Below are positions 12,901 through 23,188 of a stretch of 64,000 nucleotides of DNA, piece after piece; the first letter of the stretch is position 1, and the number at the start of each line of letters is the position of its first letter. The position numbers were made by a program, and so were the translations under genes. The notes under the pieces are model-generated. The model worked only from the letters and a program-made list of their open reading frames with translations, was not told the DNA's origin and ran no database searches. This DNA comes from Sipunculus nudus (lineage: Eukaryota; Annelida; Sipuncula; Golfingiida; Sipunculidae): positions 25,411,479 to 25,475,478 of the forward strand of contig CM049321.1 in the NCBI GenBank assembly GCA_026874595.1, written 5' to 3'.

Positions 12901-14066
12901 ATGGATAAAACTGCCATCGAAATTCAGATACACAACATTCGTATTGCAAAACATTGGAATTCACCAATGTGGAATTTATGTGGTTGATGGATGAAAATGA
13001 GATCGATGACTCAGCACTATTTCGTCAGGTTACGCATCCAGATAAATATTTGACCTAAAAATTTGAATCTTTAAACTGACCAACATGTGCCAGTACAATG
13101 TGAGAGTGCAGTAACAATATCTTTTACAGCTTTTGAATAAAATGCAAGTTACGAAAAACGTGACGTCACCATTTTTCGACTCATCCGTCAAATTTGGGAA
13201 GGAACGACCAAATGTCAATTCTGTTTTACAGAACTATAATACAAACAATAAGGAGTCTATTAGGGCCAAAGGTCAAGGTCACAGTAGAGATCAAAAGGTC
13301 AACGTTTCAATGGCCATGTCTCATTAACTACTTAAATTTATGCAATGACTGTCAGATAACACGACATCTTCCCTTTATTTGATATAATCAGATTTTATTT
13401 CCCATCAGCACCCCTCTGCGATACGTCACTACCGGTCATCTGCTCCTAAGCTGTCGGACCCAGAACTTTATATCTCAACGTAACGAGATCTCTTAAAACG
13501 TAGAACTATGAAGTATGGTTATACGTTAATGCAAATTTATTTGCAAATTAAGAAAACTTGAGTCACCAATTCAGGTCATCTGAAAAAAGATGGAACGATT
13601 AAATGTCACTTCTGTTTTACCAAACCATAATTCTTTCGAAACTGTTAGAGATAGCTTAAGGATAAGTTAGATTATTGGAAACTCCCAAACGGGGAGAATC
13701 AAGTGATGGGGAGGATAGAAGATCACGAGTGTCGTATGAGAGGTACGAGAAGTCTAGCCATTATTATTATAAGTATTATTATTATTAATATTATCATTAA
13801 AAAGTTTTTAATTGTACAATGTTACGAATATAAATTTGTGTATATAATAAAATACGTTTAGTAATTGTGTTTCAGGAAAGCGATCCTGTCCCGGTGAAGC
13901 TCTCGCGAGGATGAAGCTCTTTCTCTTCTCGTGCCGTCTGCTACAAATGTTCACATTTTCTCCACCAGATGACGTTGATCTTGATAAGGTTGGCGGGATC
14001 TTAGCATCAACCTTCATGCCCAGTCCGCATAAGTTAATGGTCCGTCTGAGAGGAAATGTAAGATGA
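6776..14066 (+). CDS. Cytochrome P450, CYP2-like microsomal monooxygenase (5 exons, 492 aa)
   Basis: This is a heme-thiolate monooxygenase, expected to sit on the endoplasmic reticulum face and take electrons from NADPH-P450 reductase. The exons are 6776-7097, 9341-9859, 10308-10519, 12376-12610 and 13876-14066. They total 1479 nt, every junction is GT..AG, and phases are 1,1,0,1. Visible domains are an N-terminal anchor (about residues 5-20), a proline-rich hinge RPRNLPPGLP (23-32), helix C W117xxxR121, I-helix AGIETT (294-299), K-helix E351-C-L-R354, PDRF (401-404) and heme loop F427-S-V-G-K-R-S-C434-P-G436. The length is that expected for the family. Sequences such as GLVFTNGESWK and the IPH that follows ExxR point to the CYP2 clan, though the subfamily and substrate cannot be read. 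Introns 1 and 3 carry X-family repeats, but no exon is damaged. It appears intact and functional. Confidence 0.95.
7172..7700 (+). repeat. X-family repeat, partial copy 1
   Basis: It starts at the 'tcatcactctttgtccgtcg' region and continues through 'ggcacaaatcgtaaccgc', 'gaaacctg' and a degenerate 'gcgccacctgt' before a T-tract. The hairpin head of the family is largely lost. It belongs with 10761-11986, 19761-23188 and 36391-37062. Confidence 0.75.
8551..8800 (+). repeat. GAGTCC/AAGTCC minisatellite in P450 intron 1
   Basis: Units built from GAGTCC and AAGTCC hexamers alternate with 'gagttcagatcactc', giving an irregular higher-order unit of about 30 bp. Both strands are open. The plus strand would give Ser/Glu/Lys/Phe/Arg repeats and the minus strand Asp/Ser/Leu repeats. 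Because it sits inside a well-defined intron and has no splice sites in frame, I treat it as noncoding repeat. A second, shorter patch lies at 9049-9155. Confidence 0.85.
9049..9155 (+). repeat. Second GAGTCC minisatellite patch
   Basis: This has the same hexamer vocabulary as 8551-8800 (for example 'gagtccgaatacaagtccga'). It is shorter and more diverged, and about 250 bp of unrelated sequence separates the two. Confidence 0.8.
9341..9859 (+). CDS. P450 exon 2: helices B' to H
   Basis: It encodes residues 108-280 and the first base of codon 281. It begins GLVFTNGESWKAIRRF, the typical CYP2 helix C with W117xxxR121 that contacts the heme propionates. The acceptor is TTTTCAG and the donor is TCAG|GTATAG. 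The reading frame is uninterrupted over 173 codons. Confidence 0.95.
9860..10307 (+). other. P450 intron 2 (448 bp, phase 1)
   Basis: This is a short intron that begins with a (TA)n tract (9872-9945) and ends with a T-rich stretch and ATTATAG. No other structure is seen. Confidence 0.85.
9872..9945. repeat. (TA)n microsatellite
   Basis: Nearly pure TA dinucleotides with a few interruptions, immediately downstream of the exon 2 donor. Confidence 0.95.
10308..10519 (+). CDS. P450 exon 3: I-helix to start of K-helix
   Basis: It encodes residues 281-351. It carries the oxygen-binding I-helix motif AGIETT and then LRWGILYLAQHPEIQ, which matches the J-helix region of CYP2-type enzymes. It ends exactly on Glu351, the first residue of ExxR. 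The donor is GAG|GTATAC, phase 0. Confidence 0.95.
10520..12375 (+). other. P450 intron 3 (1856 bp, phase 0)
   Basis: Two thirds of it is an X-family repeat (10761-11986). It ends with a pyrimidine-rich stretch and AACAAG. The phase-0 acceptor at 12375 is fixed by the need to supply C-L-R after Glu351. Confidence 0.85.
10761..11986 (+). repeat. X-family repeat, copy 2
   Basis: Both ends are visible. The head is 'tttagctcagctgg' with the hairpin partner 'tcatctgagct', and the tail is 'cagctgagcgtcatg' plus 'cccatggg'. Inside are two diverged units, each with an 'actggtgg.gccacctg' block (near 11128 and 11650). It lies wholly within P450 intron 3, in the sense orientation. Confidence 0.85.
12376..12610 (+). 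CDS. P450 exon 4: K-helix to start of heme loop
   Basis: It encodes residues 352-429 and one base of codon 430. It begins C-L-R354, completing ExxR, then GDVFPFAIPHAP, and includes PKGT, PDRF and IAPFSV. The donor is GTTG|GTATGC, inside the heme-binding loop. An in-frame reading beyond 12610 loses P450 character at once. Confidence 0.95.
12611..13875 (+). other. P450 intron 4 (1265 bp, phase 1)
   Basis: It contains short (TTA)n runs (12758-12786, about 12840-12862 and 13762-13795). The rest is unremarkable AT-rich sequence. It ends GTGTTTCAG. Confidence 0.85.
13876..14066 (+). CDS. P450 exon 5: heme cysteine and C-terminus
   Basis: It encodes residues 430-492 and the TGA stop at 14064-14066. 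The split Gly430 is followed by KRSCPGEALARMKLFLF, with Cys434 as the axial heme ligand, then the L-helix and the C-terminal beta region FSPPDDVDL...PHKLMVRLR. The minus-strand open frame over this exon is a shadow. Confidence 0.96.
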
Positions 14067-14233
14067 ATCATAAGTTTTGCCCATGAATTCGAACATATAG
14101 ATGAATGCAAGGAGTTGCCACCAATTGCCACATTTTGTGTGTCAAAATAGATTAATTTTTACATTGACCGGATATTTACTGATATTCATTAAATTCCTTT
14201 CAAAGAGAATTGCTTTACTAAGGGTAATTAAAA

Positions 14234-14239
14234 AATAAA
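14234..14239 (+). terminator. Candidate polyadenylation signal of the P450 gene
   Basis: AATAAA lies 168 nt after the stop codon and is followed by a T-rich stretch. A second AATAAA is at 14608-14613. Either could be used, and the motif is common in AT-rich DNA. Confidence 0.4.
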
Positions 14240-14823
14240 GATATTTTTACTTTATTTTTGCAGCATAATTGCAACACAAGCTTTGTTGCAAAGTGAATAC
14301 GACAGTGATGAATTTGCATGTGATTTACGTATGGATCGAAATCAGCTTCTTGTCGGCTCGGGGAGGGTAATATATTCCAGTTTTGGGCACTCGGTAAATC
14401 CGCAGAATATACGAGAAAATTCGGAATAAACGTTGATGCATTTCCTACACCTACCCTAATCAAACAACTATTAATTTTTCCGTTTATGTCCTTGTACTTG
14501 GTCAAATCTTCGGCCGGATTAGGTAGAGAGGACTCATGTAGGCAGTTATATACCAAATATCTATTACAGTTGCATGGTTAAAAATTCTCCACATCATTCC
14601 CCACATTAATAAATTTATAATTATATACAAACATGCCTTACCTCATGAAATATTATCAGTCTCCAAATGTCGGACGAACAAAACACTCTCCGACTCGACC
14701 GTTAATCTTCAAATTAGCCGCGCATACGCATCCCGATTATGTAAACATCCGGTAACCAGTCAGGTTCCATCTGGAATCTCAGCCGTAAAAAGAACCTCAA
14801 TAATGCCGATAGAAACCTATTAG
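14240..14823. other. 3' flank of the P450 gene
   Basis: Apart from the second AATAAA nothing is recognisable. A 112-codon minus-strand frame (14218-14556) has no identifiable motif. Confidence 0.5.
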
Positions 14824-15010
14824 GGCCCTGCGCCAGCCGAAAAACTGAACCCGCACCCGCCCCGCATCATGCTCGGTCAGCCCGCAGCCGGCCCCGCGAT
14901 CAAAGAAAAAAATTCAGCCCGCCCCGCCCCGCAGTCACTATGGTTCTTTCAGCCCGCATCCACTTCGCAAGAATTTCTTTCAGCCCGCACCCGCCCCTCC
15001 CCGCCCCGCA
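14824..15010. repeat. CCCGC-rich degenerate array
   Basis: Repeats of 'cccgccccgc' and 'cagcccgca' appear in an otherwise AT-rich region. A related patch is at 16739-16812. The two patches bracket the fold-back element at 15491-16225, so they may be outer parts of one composite element. Confidence 0.7.
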
Positions 15011-15490
15011 TGTTTCAAGTTTCTGGCCCGGATTTAATAATTTAACACACCTTAAATATGTGTTCATATTTTACAGGGGAAATAAACAAAACTTTGGTTT
15101 TATTGTGTCTTTTTCTACTTAAATTAATAAAAAAAAGTAAAGAATAATATAAGATTTCTTAAAAGTACGTGTATGTGTACCAAAAGTTACCCTTTTGAAT
15201 AGAATTGGCTAATCATAAAACATCAAACTGCTGAGATGTGTTCCTGGTTGAAATCTTTTCAGTCATAATCTGCTAATTAGCTGAAACTGAGACTAATGAG
15301 ATGGTCAAGGGAGTAAAGGGGTAATCTTACAGAACTAGCTTACGGTTCAGGATGTTCATTGAGATAGACATGAACAGAGCGGTGTTTCTTATAGCAATCA
15401 TCACCACATTATGCAGTTCCCAAACGGGGATTTGACCAGCCAGTGGTCAATACCAGTTACAACTGGACAGCACATGAAGTTACAATTAAG

Positions 15491-15958
15491 GGGCATTCAC
15501 ACCTATCCGTTTTTTTCCTTCCGCGCCCGCTTCCGTTATCCGTCGTCCCTCAAATTTGAGTCAGTTAAAAGTACATATGGCATTCACACCTATCCACTTC
15601 CGCACCCGCATCCGTTTCACCGTCCGCACATATCGGTCTCGGACCGATTCACGACGGAAGCGGACGACGGGTGCGGACAGGAATCCCTACCATCACGTCA
15701 TACAATAGGGGATATTCTTGAATGTCCTTGTGTTTTCCCCTTGATAAAAAATACCAAGAGTGGTAGATTTTCAGTATGAAAGGGTGGAACTTGCTTTACA
15801 ATCCCGTTCATGAAAGCTTTGATTATTAATTGATATAGTTAAAGCAATTTTAGAAGTAGAATCATAAAAGTCATCAAAGGAGCGAGGGCGGGGTAATTTG
15901 GAATAAAGTCAATGCTTATAAAATAAATTTACTAGTAAGCCCACGAAAAAATATAGCC

Positions 15959-16024
<66 letters not shown>

Positions 16025-16225
16025 TTATATATATGTATATTTGAATATATATAAACCTACGTGAAAGATAATAGTGTATTAAATATGAAACAAGGAAGAT
16101 GAGTGCGGGTGCGGACGGCAAAAACGCGGATAGGTGTGAACCGATACGACGGATGGCGGACGAGGGATGACGGAAGCGGGTGCAGGTGCGGAAGGAAAAA
16201 AAATGGATAGGTGTGATTGCGGCTT
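15491..16225. mobile_element. Fold-back element with nested inverted repeats (CACCTATCC motif)
   Basis: The left end reads 'cattcacacctatccg' followed by T-run and 'ccttccgc.cccgcttccg'. The right end (16140-16225) is its reverse complement, with 'cggaagg' and 'ggataggtgtga'. An inner pair (near 15581 and 16127) repeats the same words. The (TA)n block at 15961-16050 is in the middle. No open frame resembles a transposase. It is likely a non-autonomous DNA element. Confidence 0.75.
15961..16050. repeat. (TA)n microsatellite
   Basis: TA dinucleotides with single-base interruptions inside the fold-back element. Confidence 0.95.
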
Positions 16226-16738
16226 TAGATTAGGAGCCCATCATAGGCTTTGTGCAGTTCCAGGTCAATTGAGTCACCTACAAAGCCAGCTGTTGCCACA
16301 CGCCGTCTATTGCAAGTTCAAAGGTAATCAAGCCCTTGCTTCACTCCCAACCATATAATTTAATATGTGACACCTGACACAAGAACAGGGTTACAGTCCA
16401 TATACAACATTAGGTCAGGTAACTTAAAACAAAGTTATGACCAGCTCCAATTGCAAGGACAATTGTTTAAAATCTAGATTTCAGATTAATGATGCACCAT
16501 CTGTTTTGTGTACCAAACTGACGTTATACCTAGAAACGAAACATTTGCATAATGTTGATAAAACTGTCAGTCAGTGTAAGGGGTTAACGGGAATAAATAA
16601 ACTTCTATTAACATTAATCTTTTCATATTACTATTTTCACAACACCTGAAAACACTATATACAAAAATAAAAATGTCGTCAAATAACAGCTTTTTATGTA
16701 TAATTTTATATTCATAATCTACTAAACTGCCAGATCAT

Positions 16739-16812
16739 CAACCCGCGGCCCGCCCCGCCCCGCCCCGGACAGACTTTATTTTGGCCCGCCCCGCATGCAC
16801 TTTCTAAGAAGT
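16739..16812. repeat. CCCGCCCCG array
   Basis: This GC-rich patch has the same words as 14824-15010. Confidence 0.75.
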
Positions 16813-16918
16813 AGCCTGCACCACCCCACACCGAATCCTAAGCGGTGGAAGCCTTTTTCCTAGAGTGTAAATCTAAACACACACACACCCTCCCTCACAC
16901 ACATACAAGCACATATAT

Positions 16919-17265
16919 GAGAGAGAGAGAGAGAGAGAGATTCAGGTGTCCAGGTTATATATATATATAATTCCTAGAATTACGGAGAACGCAGGAAGGA
17001 TCTGAAATAGTATTCAAATTTGAATAATGTGACTAATTATTGTGTTTGTTAACTTCATATTATTGACATAGTTTACTGCACCGATAGGGGCTATGTAAAG
17101 GCGCATATATTGCATGTCAACCACGCCCTGTATTTTCATAACCGCACAGCACGTGCACGTGTGTGTTTGAATGAGTATTTATAGGTATTAGGTTTATTAA
17201 TATTTGAACCTCTCAGGTTACCCATCAAATATATAATAATTTATAGAGGCTAATTAAAATTAATT
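16919..17265. repeat. GA/TA-headed repeat, copy 1
   Basis: It starts with (GA)n and continues through 'attcctagaattac.gagaac', 'cgatagggg' and 'tgtcaaccacgccct' to 'acctctcaggt'. The same order occurs at 17895-18225, and a diverged form at about 23480-23790. Confidence 0.8.
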
Positions 17266-17488
17266 ACCTTATCAAACACGACCGTGAATCATCTCACGGC
17301 AGCACGGCTTATACTCGAACTCACGACCTCTGCTCTGTTGAGTACGGTGGGCTGCTTTGAAGTACTGGATGTAGTAAACTGCATGAAAAGTTTAATATGC
17401 CACTTGAACATATCAATTATACTACAACGAGGATTGCATTTAAATGATGATGTTTTGCAAGTTATAAACGTATTTGGACATTTTTACC

Positions 17489-17489
<1 letters not shown>

Positions 17490-17557
<68 letters not shown>
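17490..17557. repeat. (TA)n microsatellite
   Basis: A pure TA run that creates a spurious Tyr/Ile open frame. Confidence 0.95.
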
Positions 17558-17559
<2 letters not shown>

Positions 17560-17847
17560 ATAAACGATTAAATGTTTGAACTTTCAAGAAATATAAATAT
17601 TATAACCGGTCACACGTAAAGATTGGCCACGTTATGCAAAGACATCTTCATTTTTTTTATGAAAGGTGCTAAAAATGTCCTCTTCTCTTTATATATTTAT
17701 TTATTTTTTTTTTTAATATCGTAGGGAACACCCTCCCATATTCTCACCCGTGTACAGGTCATTAATTTTCCAGATGAACATAACTTTATTCATATACTTC
17801 ACGAAAAGAAGGAAAAACCCAAATATTTATAACCAAATAATACGTAC

Positions 17848-17849
<2 letters not shown>

Positions 17850-17942
<93 letters not shown>
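17850..17942. repeat. Compound (TA)n(GA)n microsatellite
   Basis: TA to about 17894 is followed directly by GA to about 17942. The GA part is the head of the repeat copy at 17895-18225. Confidence 0.95.
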
Positions 17943-17945
<3 letters not shown>

Positions 17946-18225
17946 ATACAGGCGTCCCGGTTATAATTATAATTCCTAGAATTACCGAGAACGCAGGAAG
18001 AAGCTGAAAAAGCATTCAAATGTAAATAATGTTACCAATTATTGTTTGTTAAGTTCATATTATTAACATAGTTTACCGCATCGATAGGGGCCATGTAAAG
18101 AGAGCATGAATTGTATGTCAACCACGCCCTATATTTTCATAACCACACAACACGTGCATTTGTGTGTTTGAATGCTTATTGTCTGGTATTAAGTTGATTT
18201 ATATTTTTACCTCTCAGGTAAAACA
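17895..18225. repeat. GA/TA-headed repeat, copy 2
   Basis: A direct repeat of 16919-17265, about 975 bp downstream. The conserved blocks are the same and it has its own substitutions. Confidence 0.8.
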
Positions 18226-18479
18226 TTTAATAATAATCTATAAAAGCTTATATAAGCGTCTAAATAAAAAACCATGTATGCTTAATATGCGTAAAGTATA
18301 GTTTCCTCCTTACACTATTATTAACAATTAATAAAAATTAATGAATTGGAGAGAGTAAGCCAATGTCCCAGGATTAATTTGCTTGGATTTTTTTGTGTTC
18401 ATCTGAAATAAAATAATATCATATGGTAATACACGTTATTTCAAATGTTTGTCTACCTGTATTCAAAACAAAACTTAAA

Positions 18480-19760
18480 GGGGGCATCTATACAAAAAAT
18501 ATATACTTAAACCCCCTGGCCTTTAAGTTATAGATATTTTTAAGACAGGTTATACAGAAACTTGATTTAACAAAGATATGCTATATCATAACTTCCTGTG
18601 GTAGATTCACATTCATGTGTTTCTTTTATCGACAACCAACGGGGAACGTTCTGTTCACTGACTGTAGAATATGAGAATAAGATGAGTTTCAATTTCCAGC
18701 AGGAAAGAATCTTGGCCATCTTCATTTATAATTAAAGACTATAGATTCTCAGACAGACAGTTGTTGCCCCCTGCAGGAGGGCATGTATTCATCCCCGTTC
18801 ATGTGAGTGTGTTTGTTCGCAACATAACTCATGAGTTATGAACGGAATCTCATGAAATTTGCAGAGCATGGGAATGGGCAAATACTGAATTGATAAGATT
18901 TTGGCGCGGATCCGGTACATGAACCAGATTCAAGAACGTGAGCAAAGAATATTCTCAAATGTTCAGTCACTTTTGCACGAATGGAGCAGAGACTATGGGC
19001 CGAACAAGTGAATGCAATCAAGGTTTTTTTGGAGCATCCCACAACAGTGACCTCCTCCCCCCCCCTCCCGGGCCACATGGCGGAGGCTTGCATTCCATAG
19101 AATGCATATTTCTAGGGCGATATATATTTATTGTTTAATGCGTGAGTTGGCAGTCATATCGCGATTTCCCTGACTCAGTCATTAGCCTTTTTTACTTCAT
19201 AGATATCGGAGTATTAACAAAATTTCGTAAAAAGCCAAAATTTAGGAAAAAATACGGGAACTTCGAGGTACAAATCGGACAGATAAAATCACTTTATATT
19301 TGTCCTAATATTTTCAGTGTGGTCATAGTGAAATATATGCGAAAACCAATACCCTTTTTAAATAAGAAATTAAGTGTACCACTCTATTGTACGCCTTATA
19401 CCCCTTCTTTATATTACCTATCTCTTCATACAATTTTAATCATTGTAGGGATGAAATTGATTATTTTACCCATAGGCTTTTACATATTGCATAGAAAATT
19501 CGTCGGAATATTTGTTATACACACCATGATTCCCATAAGGTCGATTTACATGAATCCTAACTCTAAATAACATTAATCTCTATCCATAGTTTTGTTCAAT
19601 AAACACATTCTGTGTACTCATTCAAAGCATAAGGGATTATATTTTCTCTATGGGACCCCCATTATGTGTGTGCTATTGTGGTATTTCCTAAGGAACGTTC
19701 CGGAACAATAAATCAGAATTCGAGCAATTTGTTAATAAAAAACACTTTCCCTTGTACACT
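18480..19760. repeat. Local duplication, arm B part 1 (partner 90-1290)
   Basis: It is collinear with arm A, including an embedded Y-family copy. It ends at 19760, where the X-family element begins, and the homology to arm A resumes weakly after 23187 ('tatgtgtg'). Confidence 0.85.
18767..19120 (+). repeat. Y-family interspersed repeat, copy 3
   Basis: It runs from 'gcaggagggcatg' to 'ggcggaggcttgcattcc' and 'atttctaggg'. It is the positional counterpart of copy 1. Confidence 0.8.
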
Positions 19761-19859
19761 TTTTTAGCTCAGCTGACTGAAAGTCATCTGAGCTATAGCG
19801 ATCACTCTTTGTCCGTCGTCCGTCTGTCCGTCAGTCCGTCTGTCTGTCTGTCCGTCCGT

Positions 19860-21840
19860 TAACCAGGCACAAATCGTAACCGCTGGACCTAGAACCTTGT
19901 AACTTGGGATTCTGAGAGGCCCATAAAAAATCTCCTTGGAAACCAGAAATTAGGTCTCTGTTACCCATATCCTTCGAGCTATGTGGCCCCAAAGTACCCC
20001 CCAGAAAAGTCAAAAATTTCATACAAAAACTTCAATATCTCATTAACTACATGACTGATGGTCATGATTTTTGGCATACATATTGATCATGAGATGTTAC
20101 ATCACTTCCTGCAGACTGGTGGCGCCACCTGTATTTTTCGATTTTTTACGAATTTTTTTCTCTATTTTTGAGACCTTTAAAAATGTGAACATCTGTTAAC
20201 AAGGCACAAATCATAAAGACTGGACTTAGAATCTTAATTCTTGACACACTGAGAGGTCCATAAAAAATCTCCTTGGAAACCAGAAATTAGGTCTCTGTTA
20301 CCCATATCCTTCGAGCTATGGGGCCCCAAAGTACCCCCCAGAATAGTAAAAAATTTCATACAAAAACTTCAATATTTCAATAACTACATCACTGATGGTC
20401 TTCATTTTTGGCATACATATTGATCATGAGAAGTTCGATCAGTTCCTGCAGACTGGTGGCGCCACCTGTACTGTTTGATTTTTTACGATTTTTTCCTCTA
20501 TTTTTGAGACCTTTGAGGATGCTGTCATCTGTTAGCGTGGCACAAATCGTAACGACTGGACCTAGAATCTTCATTTTCGACACACTGAGAGACCTATGAA
20601 AAGTCTCCATGGAAACCAGAAATTAGGTCTCTGTTACCCATATCCTTCGAGCTATGGGGCCCAAAATTACCCCCCAGAATAGTCAAAAATTTCATACAAA
20701 AACTTCAATATCTCATTAACTACATCACTGCTGGTCATGATTTTCGACATACATATTGATCATGAGATGTTTCATCAGTTTGTGCAGACTGGTGGCGCCA
20801 CCTGTATTTTTCAATGTTCACGAATTGTTTTCTCCATTTTTGAGACCTTTAAGGATGTAGTTATCTGTCAACAGGGTACAAATCGTAACGACTGGACCTA
20901 GAATCTTCGTTCTTGACACACAGGGAGACCCATGATAAGTCTCCATGGAAACCTGAAATTTGGTCTCTGTTACCCATATCCTTTGAGCTATGGCACTCCA
21001 AAGTACAGCTCAGAATAATGGAAAATTTGATACAAAAGCTAAAGTATATGAACAACTAATGCAGAGATAACCATAATTGTTTGCATGGATATTGATCATG
21101 GAGTGTTTCATAAGTTTCTGCAGACTGGTGGCACCACCTGTATTTGTTCGTTTTTTTTTACGAAATTTTTCTGTATTTTTGAGACCTTTAAAGATATGAA
21201 CATCTGTTAACAGGGCACAAATCATAAAAACTGGACCAAGAATCTTCATTCTTGACACACAGGGAGACCCATGAAAAGTCTCCATGGAAACTTGAAATTA
21301 GGTCTCTGTTACCCATATTCTTTAAGCTGTATGGGTCCAAAATACCCCCCCCCCCCAGAATAATTGAAAATTTGATACAAAAACTGCAGTATTTCAATAA
21401 CTGCAACACTGATGGTCATGATTTTCGGCATACATATTGATCATGAGCTGTTCCATCAGTTTCTGCAGACTGGATGTGCCACCTCTATTTTTTTTCAAAT
21501 GTTTACGAATTTTTTTCTTTTTTTTGAGACCTTTAAAGATGTGGTTATCTGTCAACAGGGTACAAATCGCAACAACTGGACCTAGAATCTTCATTCTTGT
21601 CATGCAAGGAGGCCCATGAAAGGTGCCTGTGGAAACTTGAAATTAGGTCTCTGTTACCCATATCCTTCAAGCTATAGGACTCCGAAGTACAGCTCAGAAT
21701 AATGGACAATTTGATACAAAAACTGAAGTATCTGAACAACTTATGCAGAGATCACCATGATTTTTTGCATGGATATTGACCATTAAGTGTTTTTATTAGT
21801 TTCTGCAGACTGGTGGAGCCACCTGTATTTTTGTATCCGC
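19860..21840 (+). repeat. Tandem array, about six units of about 337 bp
   Basis: Unit starts can be read from 'ggcacaaatcgtaac.gctgg' and its variants near 19866, 20203, 20540, 20876, 21217 and 21561. Each unit also carries 'tctctgttacccata', 'atattgatcatga' and 'gcagactgg'. All the short open frames here are copies of the same repeat frame. Confidence 0.85.
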
Positions 21841-21862
21841 CAAAACGAAGTTTTGCGGATAC
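21837..21862. repeat. Hairpin at the junction of the two arrays
   Basis: 'atccgccaaaac' and 'gttttgcggat' pair around a GAA loop, with one bulged C. It marks the point where the 337-bp units give way to a different sequence. Confidence 0.7.
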
Positions 21863-23188
21863 TATGTTTTTGACCGAGTTCCTCCACCGCGGCGGCGTTC
21901 GTTTCCAGAGAGCTCCTCGGAGACTATTGGACCGATTTTTCCCAAACTTACACCTATTATCGGGTCACATGTGAACTGGTGCCTAACCAATTTGCGTTGA
22001 CCTCCGACCTTTCTTCTCTATCCAGTGTCCATTTGTGGGTCTGTTTCCACTCATAAACCCTCATATCTCGGGAACCGTTTGACCGATCAGGAAATAAAAT
22101 TGATACAAACGTAGCCCTTGGATTGCTTTATAACATACACAAAAAATGGTGGCGCCACCTGTAACCATGTTTGCACAGTGTCCATCTGTTCATCTGCCTT
22201 GGGTTAAAATCACTCATATCTCTGCAGTGAATTGACTAATTCACCTGAAATTCGTCATGCGTATACATCCAGGATAGCTTTCTTGATTTTATGACAGGTG
22301 GCGCCACCTACGTTCACGTTCACGCTGATGACATCCAAGCTTATATCTTGGGAACCGTTTGACCAATCAGGAAATAAAATTTATACAAATGTAGCCCTTT
22401 GATAGCTCTGTAACATACACAAAAAATGGTGGCGCCACCTGTAACAATGTTTGCACAGCGTCTGTCTGTTAGTCTGCCTGGGCCTAAAATCACTCATTTC
22501 TCTGTAGTGGTTCGACATAACTGCCTAAAATTTTGCAGGTTTATACATCGTGGACAGCTTTCTTGATTTTATGACAGGTGGCGCCACCTACATTCTAGTT
22601 AACGCTGCACACATCCAAGCTCATATCTCAGGAACCATTTGACCGATTGGGCCAAAATTGTGCATGTGTTTAGATCTCACATAGGTCTTTATCATACACA
22701 AAACTGGAGGGGTTACCTGCAAAGATTTTTGCACAGTGTTTGTCTGTTTGTCTGCCATGGGCAAAAAACGCTCATATACATGTAGTGGTTTGACTTTTCT
22801 GCCTAAAATTTTGCAGGTGTATACAACTTGGACAGCTTTCTGGATTTGTGGTAGGTGGCACAACCTACATACACATTTAGGCTGCAGACATCCATGCTAA
22901 TATGCAACATACCTCACTCTATTTCCCCTTGCCACTCAATCCATGCCTCACTATCCGATTTTGGCAGATACATGTAGTCACTTGTCGGTTACCCGTATTC
23001 TAGTTTTAAAAGTTTACACATTTTTCTCTATTTTTGAGATATATAAATACAGACTAAATCTTGGCCTGTTGGTTAATCTGTTTGATGCTTCAGTTGAATG
23101 GGTATATACTACCATTCTAATGATAAAATTTCCTTTTGCGAATCTCTTCCCAGTCAGCTGAGCGTCATGACCCATGGGTCACTTGTTA

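Larger units (their letters stand above)
19761..23188 (+). repeat. X-family repeat, long copy 3, with two internal tandem arrays
   Basis: The head is 'agctcagctgactgaaagtc' plus 'atctgagct', which forms a 13-bp stem with one mismatch. A gtccg-rich stretch follows, then about six units of about 337 bp (19860-21840). After a small hairpin at 21837-21862 comes a second array with a period of about 280 bp (about 21990-22870). The tail is 'cagctgagcgtcatgaccca' plus 'tgggtcactt'. The palindrome GGTGGCGCCACC recurs at 20118, 20455, 20791, 22148, 22297, 22428 and 22577, with one-base variants elsewhere. No protein-coding frame is recognisable. It interrupts duplication arm B. Confidence 0.85.

Noticed and set aside
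17285-17350. tRNA-like stretch (minus strand 'gtcgtgagttcgag')
   Set aside because: It has a B-box-like word but no convincing A box or cloverleaf. At most it is a decayed SINE head.
17284-18019. Frames with Ile-Tyr or Arg-Glu runs
   Set aside because: They are translations of (TA)n and (GA)n microsatellites.
19860-21840. CRISPR-like or satellite array
   Set aside because: Units of about 337 bp are contiguous, with no spacer pattern. The array is part of the X-family element in a eukaryotic genome.
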